A stretch of DNA of 64,000 nt, from positions 2,797,501 to 2,861,500 of the forward strand of contig NZ_CP053564.1 in assembly GCF_013155125.1 (NCBI RefSeq), in the 5' to 3' direction. This DNA is from Pseudonocardia broussonetiae. Its GTDB lineage: Bacteria; Actinomycetota; Actinomycetes; Mycobacteriales; Pseudonocardiaceae. Below, one piece after another: positions 48,233 through 54,943 of the stretch (positions within the stretch are counted from its first letter, which is position 1; each line of letters begins with the position of its first letter). The notes under the pieces are model-generated. The model searched no databases. It had not been told where the DNA came from and saw nothing but the letters and a program-made list of their open reading frames with translations. The translations under genes and the position numbers were made by a program.

Positions 48233-48966
48233 GGCTCGAGGGCAGGACCGCGCTGGTCACCGGCGGGGCCGGCGGGATCGGCCGCGGCATCTGCGCCCGA
48301 CTCGCGGCCGAGGGCGCCCGCGTCGTCGTCGCCGACCTGGATGCGACGGCGGTGGACGCCGTGGTCGGCACCACCGACGGCGACCTGCACCCCGCGGCGC
48401 TCGACGTGACCGACCCGGCCTCGCGGCGCGACGTCGCCGCGCGGTGCGCCGCCCTCGGCGGCGTCGACGTCCTGGTGAACTGCGCGGGGGTGCTGCGCGA
48501 CGCGCGGATCGGCCGGCTCGACCCCGCCGTCTTCCGGCGGCTCCTGGAGATCAACCTGATCGGGCCGCTCGCCCTGACGCGGCTCCTGGCCGGTCCCCTG
48601 GCCGAGCGCGGACGGGGCTCGGTGGTCCACGTCACGTCGCGGGCGTGGCTGGGCACCTTCGGGTCGAGCGCCTACTCGACGGCCAAGGGCGGCCTCGTCG
48701 GCGCGACCCGCTCGCTCGCGCTGGAGCTGGGCCCGGCCGGCGTCACCGTCAACGCGGTCGCGCCCGGGTTCGTCGAGACCCCGATGACCGACGACCTGCC
48801 GCCGGAGGTCCGGCGCCGGACGCTCGACGCGATCCCGGTCGGCCGTGCGGGGCGCCCCGAGGACGTGGCGGGCACCGTCGCCCACCTCGCCGACGCCCCG
48901 TACGTCACCGGCCAGGTGCTCGTGGTCTGCGGCGGCCGCAGCATCGGCGACCCCTACGCGGCATGA
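48229..48966 (+). CDS. SDR family oxidoreductase
   Basis: The 245-residue SDR is intact: TGGAGGIGRGI, VADLD (Asp for NAD), NCAGV, Ser in VTSRAWL, and YSTAKGG with Tyr and Lys. It fits 3-hydroxyacyl-CoA or FabG-like dehydrogenases. GTG 48229 overlaps the degenerate SDR by 4 bp; the two may form a heteromer of active and inactive subunits. The CoA-transferase follows 10 bp later. Confidence 0.92.
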   Translation: MRLEGRTALVTGGAGGIGRGICARLAAEGARVVVADLDATAVDAVVGTTDGDLHPAALDVTDPASRRDVAARCAALGGVDVLVNCAGVLRDARIGRLDPAVFRRLLEINLIGPLALTRLLAGPLAERGRGSVVHVTSRAWLGTFGSSAYSTAKGGLVGATRSLALELGPAGVTVNAVAPGFVETPMTDDLPPEVRRRTLDAIPVGRAGRPEDVAGTVAHLADAPYVTGQVLVVCGGRSIGDPYAA

Positions 48967-48976
48967 GGAGCTCACC

Positions 48977-50089
48977 ATGACCACCACCGACAGGGACGAC
49001 CACCCGTCCGGCCCGCTCGCCGGCCTGCGCGTCGTGGAGTTCGCCGGCCTCGGGCCGGGACCCTTCGCCGCCATGCTGCTGGCCGACGCCGGTGCCGACG
49101 TGATCCGCGTCGACCGCCCCACCGGGCCGGTCGACGGGGGCGCGCTCACCCGGGGCCGGCCCCTGATGGGGCTGGACCTCAAGACGGCCACCGGCCGGGA
49201 CGTCGCGCTCGACCTCGTCCGCCGGGCGGACGTCGTGGTCGAGGGGTTCCGCCCGGGGGTGATGGAACGCCTCGGGCTCGGACCGGAGCAGTGCCTGGCG
49301 GAGAACCCGGCCCTGGTCTACGGCCGGATGACGGGCTGGGGCCAGGACGGTCCGCGGGCGCGGGAGGCCGGGCACGACATCAACTACCTCGCGCTGACCG
49401 GTGCGCTGCGCTCCATCGCGCGCCGGGGCGAGGCGCCGGTCCCACCGCTCAACCTCGTCGGGGACTACGGCGGCGGGGGCATGCTGCTGGCCTTCGGCGT
49501 CCTCGCCGCGCTGCTGGAGCGCCGGACCAGCGGTCGCGGGCAGGTCGTCGACGCCGCCATGGTCGACGGGGTCAGCCTGCTCATGACCGGCATCTGGAGC
49601 CGAGCCGCGCAGGGCCGCTGGTCGGGGGAGCCGGGCACGAACGACATCGACTCCGGCGCTCCCTTCTACGACGTCTACGCCACCGCGGACGGCGGGTACA
49701 TGGCCGTCGGCAGCATCGAGCCGCAGTTCTGGGCCCGGCTGCTCGAGGGGCTCGACGTGGACCAGGGGAGCCTGCCCGCGCAGTGGGACCGGGAGCGCTG
49801 GCCGGAGACCAAGCAGGTGCTCGCCGCGCGCTTCGCCCGTCGCACCCGGGCGGAGTGGACCGAGGTCTTCGCCGGCCGGGACGCGTGCGTCACGCCGGTG
49901 CTCGGCCTGGCGGAGGCGCCGGGTGACGCGCACCTCGCCGCGCGGGGGACCCTGGTGCCGCGTCCCGACGGGCCGCAGCCCGCCGCGGCGCCCCGGCTGA
50001 GCCGCACGCCCCTGCGCGCCCGCGCGGCCACCGATCTGGACGCCGCGCTCGCCCGTTGGGGGATCGCGGCGGGGGTGGGTGCCCGATGA
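48977..50089 (+). CDS. CaiB/BaiF family III CoA-transferase or racemase
   Basis: The 370-residue product is closest to alpha-methylacyl-CoA racemases (AMACR/Mcr). The start GLRVVEFAGLGPGPFAAMLLADAGADVI, VEGFRPGVMERLGLGPE, and GHDINYLALTGALRS (with the His and Asp of the racemase active site) support this. Racemases invert the 2-methyl group of branched acyl-CoAs before beta-oxidation. GAGGAGCTCACC precedes ATG 48977. A racemase in this run suggests a branched or terpenoid/steroid-like side chain. CoA-transferase activity cannot be excluded. Confidence 0.88.
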   Translation: MTTTDRDDHPSGPLAGLRVVEFAGLGPGPFAAMLLADAGADVIRVDRPTGPVDGGALTRGRPLMGLDLKTATGRDVALDLVRRADVVVEGFRPGVMERLGLGPEQCLAENPALVYGRMTGWGQDGPRAREAGHDINYLALTGALRSIARRGEAPVPPLNLVGDYGGGGMLLAFGVLAALLERRTSGRGQVVDAAMVDGVSLLMTGIWSRAAQGRWSGEPGTNDIDSGAPFYDVYATADGGYMAVGSIEPQFWARLLEGLDVDQGSLPAQWDRERWPETKQVLAARFARRTRAEWTEVFAGRDACVTPVLGLAEAPGDAHLAARGTLVPRPDGPQPAAAPRLSRTPLRARAATDLDAALARWGIAAGVGAR

Positions 50090-50120
50090 GCGCGCCGAGC
50101 CGGGAGCGCCGCAGGGTGCT

Positions 50121-50131
50121 GATAGATTATC
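50121..50131. promoter_or_regulatory. GATAGATTATC inverted repeat before the GntR gene
   Basis: GATA-GAT-TATC is an inverted repeat within CTGATAGATTATCCAG, 33 bases before GTG 50164. TAGATT (50123-50128) within it fits a -10 element. It resembles the GTATCAAGTATC sites and would give autoregulation of the GntR gene. Confidence 0.45.
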
Positions 50132-50163
50132 CAGAGGTGCAGGGGCGACCCGAGGGGGCGGCG

Positions 50164-50844
50164 GTGACCGGACGGGCGCGGTCCGGTGCCCGACCGCGGG
50201 TCCACCGCCGCGCGATGAGCGCCGACGTCGCCGAGCACATCCGGTCGATGATCTTCGACGGGAGGCTGCAGGCCGAGCAGCGCGTGCCCCAGGACGCGAT
50301 CGCCGCCGAGCTCGGCGTCAGCCGCCTCCCGGTCCGCGAGGCCCTGATCACGCTCGAGGCCGACGGCCTGGTCGCCTCCGAGCCGCACCGCGGCACGTTC
50401 GTGGTGCCGATCAGGTCCGAGGACATCGCCGACCACTACCGGATCTACGGCATGGCGCAGGGCATGGCGGCCGCCGGCGCGGTCCGCAGGATCACCGAGC
50501 CCGTGCTCGAGCGGCTGGAGCAGCTGCACGAGCAGATGACCGCGAGCGACGACCCGGACCTGCTGCACGACCTGAACTGGGAGTTCCACGCGCTCATCAA
50601 CAAGACGGGCGCGAGCCGGCGCACGCTGTCGGTGCTGCGGCACCTGTCGCAGAACCTGCCCCGCGAGGTCTACAGCCTCCCCGCGGCGGCGAGCCCGCAG
50701 GCCAACCGGGGGCACGCGCGGATCATCGCGGCGCTGCGGGCGGGCGACGCGGTGCAGGCCGACCTGGTGAACCGGGAGCACGTCCAGCAGGAGGGCGACC
50801 AGGTGGTCGCCGCGCTCACGCGCAAGGGCGTGCTGGCCGACTGA
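50164..50844 (+). CDS. GntR family regulator (FCD type)
   Basis: The 226-residue protein has a GntR winged helix (VAEHIRSMIFDGRLQAEQRV, then VSRLPVREALITLEADGLV) and an FCD-type helical ligand domain with likely metal His residues (NWEFHALINKTG, and later RGHARII). Members sense organic acids or acyl-CoAs. GTG 50164 is chosen because the putative operator and -10 lie just upstream; ATG 50086, overlapping the CoA-transferase stop, is the alternative. It sits between two blocks of the pathway and is the obvious regulator of the sites at 45974, 46065, 50121 and 50882. Confidence 0.88.
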   Translation: MTGRARSGARPRVHRRAMSADVAEHIRSMIFDGRLQAEQRVPQDAIAAELGVSRLPVREALITLEADGLVASEPHRGTFVVPIRSEDIADHYRIYGMAQGMAAAGAVRRITEPVLERLEQLHEQMTASDDPDLLHDLNWEFHALINKTGASRRTLSVLRHLSQNLPREVYSLPAAASPQANRGHARIIAALRAGDAVQADLVNREHVQQEGDQVVAALTRKGVLAD

Positions 50845-50881
50845 GCCGTGCTCTTCCGAGCGAAACACGACGCGTGCGTTC

Positions 50882-50894
50882 TGTATCAAGTATC
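50882..50894 (+). promoter_or_regulatory. Operator candidate TGTATCAAGTATC before the Ltp2-like gene
   Basis: An exact copy of the 13-mer at 46065-46077. It ends one base before GAAGGAGG, the ribosome site of the gene starting at ATG 50909, so a bound repressor would block transcription start or early elongation. Confidence 0.6.
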
Positions 50895-50908
50895 CGAAGG
50901 AGGCGCAG

Positions 50909-52057
50909 ATGAACGACGGATCAGGCGTCGCCGTCGTCGGCGTCGGCACCACCGCGTTCGGCGCGCTGGGCCGTTCGGCCGACGACCTGGCCGGCGAGGC
51001 ACTGCGCGCCGCCCTCGACGACGCCGGCCTGGGCGCCGCCGACGTCGACGGGCTGGTGACCCACCGCGTCCGCAGCTACGAGGGGCTGGCCGCGGAGCAC
51101 GCCCTCGACCCGGTCTGGACCGCGCAGGTCCCGCCCGAGGGGCGGATGACGGGGCCGGCGATCCAGCTGGCCGCCACGGCCGTCCGGGCCGGGCTGTGCC
51201 GCACCGTCGCCCTCGTCTACGGCAACGACGGCCGCACCCGGGGCGCCACCTACGGCGCGGGTGGCTCGGGGTCGACCGCCGCGGGCGAGGGCTACGGCAC
51301 CACTCCGGCGCTCACGGCCCCCTACGGCATGACCTCGCCCGGTGCGTTCTCCGCGCTCATGCTCCAGCGCCACCGCCACCTGCACGGCACGAGCGAGGAG
51401 CAGCTCGCGACCGTGGCGACGACGTTCCGCGCCCACGCCGGGCTCAACCCGGCGGCGCTGCGCCGGGAACCGCTCACCGTCGAGGACTACCTGGCGTCGC
51501 GGTACGTGGTCGAGCCGCTGCACGTGCTGGACTACTGCCAGATCAACGACGGCGGCACGGCGCTCGTGCTCACCGCCGCCGACCGCGCCCGTGACCTGCC
51601 CCGCCCGCCGGTGCACGTGCTGGGCGCGGCGCAGCGGGCCCGGATGGTCGGCTCGGACCTGCCGCCGGACGACTTCTGGGCCGGCGCGCTGCAGGAGGTC
51701 GGGGAGGCCGTGCTGCGCAGCGCCGGGCGCGACCGCCGCGACGTCGACGCGCTGATGGCCTACGACAACTTCAGCCCGAACGTCCTGTTCGTGCTGGAGG
51801 GACTCGGGTTCTGCGGCCGCGGCGAGGCCGGGGAGTGGATCGGCGGGGGCCGGATCGGCCTCGGTGGCGAGCTGCCCGTCAACACCTCCGGCGGGCAGCT
51901 GTCGGAGGGCTACCTGCAGGGATGGGGACTCGTCGTGGAGGCGGTCCGGCAGCTGCGGGGCGGCTGCGGCGGGCGCCAGGTGACCGGGGCCCGGACCGTG
52001 CAGTACGCCTGCGCGGCCCCCATCGTGTCGTCGGTGCTGTTCGGGACGGAGGCGTGA
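50909..52057 (+). CDS. Thiolase-fold Ltp2-like protein, probable retro-aldolase
   Basis: The 382-residue protein has the thiolase fold but none of the thiolase residues. There is no Cys-Ala-Ser-Gly loop; the HDxF His is Tyr285 (AYDNFSPNVL) and the GHPxGATG His is Tyr335 (SEGYLQG). Tyr in these two places, and LEGLGFCGRGEAG nearby, match the steroid side-chain aldolase Ltp2, which uses two tyrosines and works with a DUF35 partner. The next gene is such a partner and starts at the stop codon. It therefore probably cleaves a beta-hydroxyacyl-CoA rather than a ketoacyl-CoA. Activity is inferred. Confidence 0.85.
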   Translation: MNDGSGVAVVGVGTTAFGALGRSADDLAGEALRAALDDAGLGAADVDGLVTHRVRSYEGLAAEHALDPVWTAQVPPEGRMTGPAIQLAATAVRAGLCRTVALVYGNDGRTRGATYGAGGSGSTAAGEGYGTTPALTAPYGMTSPGAFSALMLQRHRHLHGTSEEQLATVATTFRAHAGLNPAALRREPLTVEDYLASRYVVEPLHVLDYCQINDGGTALVLTAADRARDLPRPPVHVLGAAQRARMVGSDLPPDDFWAGALQEVGEAVLRSAGRDRRDVDALMAYDNFSPNVLFVLEGLGFCGRGEAGEWIGGGRIGLGGELPVNTSGGQLSEGYLQGWGLVVEAVRQLRGGCGGRQVTGARTVQYACAAPIVSSVLFGTEA

Positions 52058-52503
52058 TGGACGTCGAGCCCCACGTCGCGGCGCTGCGCCGCGGTGAGCT
52101 GCGGGTGACCCGGTGCGGCGGCTGCGGCCTGCCCGCGTTCCCCTTGCCGCGCACCTGCCCGTCCTGCGGAGCGGAGGACGCCGCGGAGTGGTTCACCGCG
52201 TCCGGCCGCGGCACCCTCTGGTCGTTCGCCGTGTTCCGCAGGACCTACCTCCCGGAGCACCCCGCGCCCTACGCGGTGCTGGTCGTGGAGCTGGCCGAGG
52301 GGCCCCGCCTCGTCGGCGCGGCGGCCGACGGCTTGGCACCCGGCGCACCCGGCGGCCTCGTCGTCGGCGCCCCGGTGACCGCGGAGGTCGACGCCCGCAG
52401 CGATCCGCCTCGGGTGGTGTTCCGCCCCGCCCTCCCCCCAACCCCGCCCGGTCCCGACACCACGGCGCGATCCGCGCCCCACCGCGAAGGAGCAGCGCGA
52501 TGA
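52057..52503 (+). CDS. Zn-ribbon OB-fold (DUF35) protein
   Basis: The 148-residue protein has a zinc ribbon (CGGC-x10-CPSC, about residues 20-36) and an OB-fold (GRGTLWSFAVFRRTYLPEHPAPYAVLVVELAEG), with a Pro/Thr/Ala-rich tail. The ATG overlaps the last base of the Ltp2-like stop; GTG 52054 just before it is also in frame. In the steroid system the DUF35 domain of ChsH2 is needed for Ltp2 activity, and this gene occupies the equivalent place. Confidence 0.88.
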   Translation: MDVEPHVAALRRGELRVTRCGGCGLPAFPLPRTCPSCGAEDAAEWFTASGRGTLWSFAVFRRTYLPEHPAPYAVLVVELAEGPRLVGAAADGLAPGAPGGLVVGAPVTAEVDARSDPPRVVFRPALPPTPPGPDTTARSAPHREGAAR

Positions 52504-54092
52504 GCGTCCCGACGGCACCTCCCGCCCCGCAGGACACCGGCCCGACCGCCCTGACCGTTCCCGCCGTGCTCGACGACCTGGCCGCCCGGACCCCGTCCGC
52601 GGAGGCCGTGGTCGGGCCCGAGGGGCGGCTGACCTACGCCGAGCTCGCCGACCGCACCGCCCGGTTCGCGTCCTTCCTCACCGCCGCGGGCCTGCGTCGC
52701 GGCGACCGGGTCGGGATCCTGCTGCCCAACGGTCTGCGCTGGATCACCGCGGCGCTCGCCGCGCACCGGGCCGGGCTGACGGTCGTGCCCGTCAACACCT
52801 GGTACCGCGCGGCGGAGCTCGAGCACGTGCTGCGCGGCAGCGACGTCCGGCTGGTGGTCACCGACGCCACGGTGTTCGGCCGCGACGTGCTGGCCGAGCT
52901 GGCCGGGGCCGGGCTGCCGGAGGTGTTCCCGGCGACGGGCGACTACCTGGGCGCGCTCCTGTGGCCGTCCGGCACGGACCTGCCGGGCCGGGCCGAACCG
53001 GTCGCCCTGCCCGGCCCCGACCCGTCCGACCTCGCACTGCTGCTGTTCACCAGCGGCAGCACCGCCCGGCCGAAGCCGGTCCCGCTGGAGCACGGCAAGC
53101 TCCTGCGCAACGGGTACGAGATCGGCCGCCGCCAGCACCTCGTGCCCGGCGACCGGCTGTGGATCGCAGCCCCGTTCTTCTTCGGCTACGGCTGCGCGAA
53201 CGCCCTGCCCGTCGCGCTCACCCACGGCGTCACGCTGTGCCTGGAGGAGCGGGTGGACGGCGACCGGTCGCTGGCCTTCCTCGCCCGCGAGCGCTGCACC
53301 GTCTACTACGGCCTCGCCGCGACCACCCGTAACCTGCTCGCGGCGCCCTCGTTCGGCGCGCACGACCTGTCGGCGCTGCGCACCGGCACGACCGGTTTCA
53401 CGGCCGAGGACAAGCGGCTGGTCGCCGAGGAGCTCGGCGTGCGGCAGATCTGCAGCATGTACGGGTTGACCGAGGGCTACGGGCACTCGACGGTCTCCGA
53501 CGCGCACGACCCGCTCGACGTCCGGCTGCGCACCTCGGGCACCGTCGTCCCGACCCAGGAGATCCGGATCACCGCTGAGGACGGGACCCCGCTGCCGGGG
53601 GGCGAGACCGGGGAGGTCGAGCTGCGCGGGTGCGTCATCGACCACTACCTCGGCGGGCCCGAGCTGAACGACGGGGCCTTCCGGCCCGGCGGGTGGTTCC
53701 GGACCGGCGACCTCGGCCTCCTCGACGAGGGCGGGCGGCTGCACGTCGTCGGCCGGCGCAAGGAGATGCTCAAGGTGAAGGGCATCAACATCGCGCCGCT
53801 CGAGGTCGAGGAGCTCCTCGCCACCCATCCCGGCGTCGACCAGGCCTACGTGGTGGGCCTGCCCGATCCCGCCGGCGACGAGGTGATGGCCGCCGCCGTC
53901 GTCGCGCGGGGGCCGCACCCGGTGGCAGACGACCTGGCCGCGGAGCTCACGGCGCACGTCCGGGCGCGGGCCGCGGCGTACAAGGTCCCCTCGCGCGTCG
54001 TCGTCCTCTCCCAGGACCAGCTCCCGCTGACCGACACCGGCAAGGTCAGCAAGCGGGGCATCCGCGACCTGCTCACCGGGGGCGGGGCGTGA
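52500..54092 (+). CDS. Acyl-CoA synthetase, AMP-forming
   Basis: The 530-residue adenylate-forming enzyme has the P-loop LLLFTSGSTARPKP, the A5 motif YGLTEGYGHS, the hinge GGWFRTGDLGLLDEGGRLHVVGRRKEM and the C-terminal Lys in LPLTDTGKVSKRGI. The start TVPAVLDDLAARTPSAEAVV is typical of fatty-acyl or aromatic-acyl ligases. ATG 52500 overlaps the OB-fold stop. It would activate the acid produced by the alcohol and aldehyde dehydrogenases on the facing operon. The chain identity is unknown. Confidence 0.92.
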   Translation: MSVPTAPPAPQDTGPTALTVPAVLDDLAARTPSAEAVVGPEGRLTYAELADRTARFASFLTAAGLRRGDRVGILLPNGLRWITAALAAHRAGLTVVPVNTWYRAAELEHVLRGSDVRLVVTDATVFGRDVLAELAGAGLPEVFPATGDYLGALLWPSGTDLPGRAEPVALPGPDPSDLALLLFTSGSTARPKPVPLEHGKLLRNGYEIGRRQHLVPGDRLWIAAPFFFGYGCANALPVALTHGVTLCLEERVDGDRSLAFLARERCTVYYGLAATTRNLLAAPSFGAHDLSALRTGTTGFTAEDKRLVAEELGVRQICSMYGLTEGYGHSTVSDAHDPLDVRLRTSGTVVPTQEIRITAEDGTPLPGGETGEVELRGCVIDHYLGGPELNDGAFRPGGWFRTGDLGLLDEGGRLHVVGRRKEMLKVKGINIAPLEVEELLATHPGVDQAYVVGLPDPAGDEVMAAAVVARGPHPVADDLAAELTAHVRARAAAYKVPSRVVVLSQDQLPLTDTGKVSKRGIRDLLTGGGA

Positions 54093-54943
54093 GCGCCCGC
54101 ACCCTGGCCGCGGGGATCGGTTTCACCGAGGGACCGCTGTGGACGGCCGACCACCGCCTCCTCGCCGTGTCGATGTCGCGCGGCCTGGTCGTCGAGATCG
54201 ACCTCGACGGCGGAGGGGTGCTGGGGACGGTCGAGACCGGTGGTGGCCCGAACGGGCTCGCCGAGGGGCCGGACGGTGCGGTCTGGGTCGCGCAGAACGC
54301 CGGTGCGGTCCGCCCCAGCCGCTCCCGCCGCCCCGTCCTGCCGGGGCTGCAGCGCATCGTCGGTGACGGTGTCGACGACATCGTCGTGGCGGGGGCGCAG
54401 GCCCCCAACGACCTGGCCACCGGACCCGACGGGCGCGTCTGGTTCACCGATCCCGGCCCGCCGGGGGCGGCCGGCGGCCGGCTCTGCGCCCACGACCCGG
54501 GCACCGGCACGACCGAGGTGCTCCTCGACGGGGTCGCCTTCCCGAACGGGCTCGCCCTCGGGCCGGGGGGCGACCTGCTGCACCTCGCCCGCACCGACGA
54601 GGGACGGGTGACCCGCCACCGCTGGACCGGCGACCGGCTCGTCCCGGAGGGGGAGCCCGCCGTCCTGCCGGCCGGGGGGCCGGACGGGCTCGCGGTCGAC
54701 GCCGCCGGGCGGCTGTACGCCGCCGCCCCGGACGCCGACGCGGTCTTCGTCTTCGAACCCGACGGCCGCCCGGTCGAGACGATCGCGTTCGGGGAGCCGA
54801 CCTTCCCGACCAACCTGTGCTTCGCGGGCCCGGGGCTCGACGTGCTCGTCGTGACCGCGGCCAAGGGCGGGCGGGTGCTCCTGCTCGACCGCCCCGGTGC
54901 GCCGCGCGGGCTGTCCGTCCCGCGCGCCGCGGTCGCCGGCTAG
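54089..54943 (+). CDS. SMP-30/gluconolactonase-like beta-propeller protein
   Basis: The 284-residue protein is a six-bladed SMP-30-type propeller. Metal-site pieces are the Glu in GFTEGPLW (residue 15 area), Asn in APNDLATGPDGRVWFTDP, Asn in FPNGLALGPGG and Asp in GGPDGLAVDAAGRLY. Such enzymes hydrolyse lactones or act as phosphotriesterases. GTG 54089 overlaps the ligase stop. A lactonase at the end of this run fits a pathway that includes a cyclic ester. The stop shares the palindrome CTAG with the convergent KAS III gene. Confidence 0.88.
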   Translation: MSARTLAAGIGFTEGPLWTADHRLLAVSMSRGLVVEIDLDGGGVLGTVETGGGPNGLAEGPDGAVWVAQNAGAVRPSRSRRPVLPGLQRIVGDGVDDIVVAGAQAPNDLATGPDGRVWFTDPGPPGAAGGRLCAHDPGTGTTEVLLDGVAFPNGLALGPGGDLLHLARTDEGRVTRHRWTGDRLVPEGEPAVLPAGGPDGLAVDAAGRLYAAAPDADAVFVFEPDGRPVETIAFGEPTFPTNLCFAGPGLDVLVVTAAKGGRVLLLDRPGAPRGLSVPRAAVAG

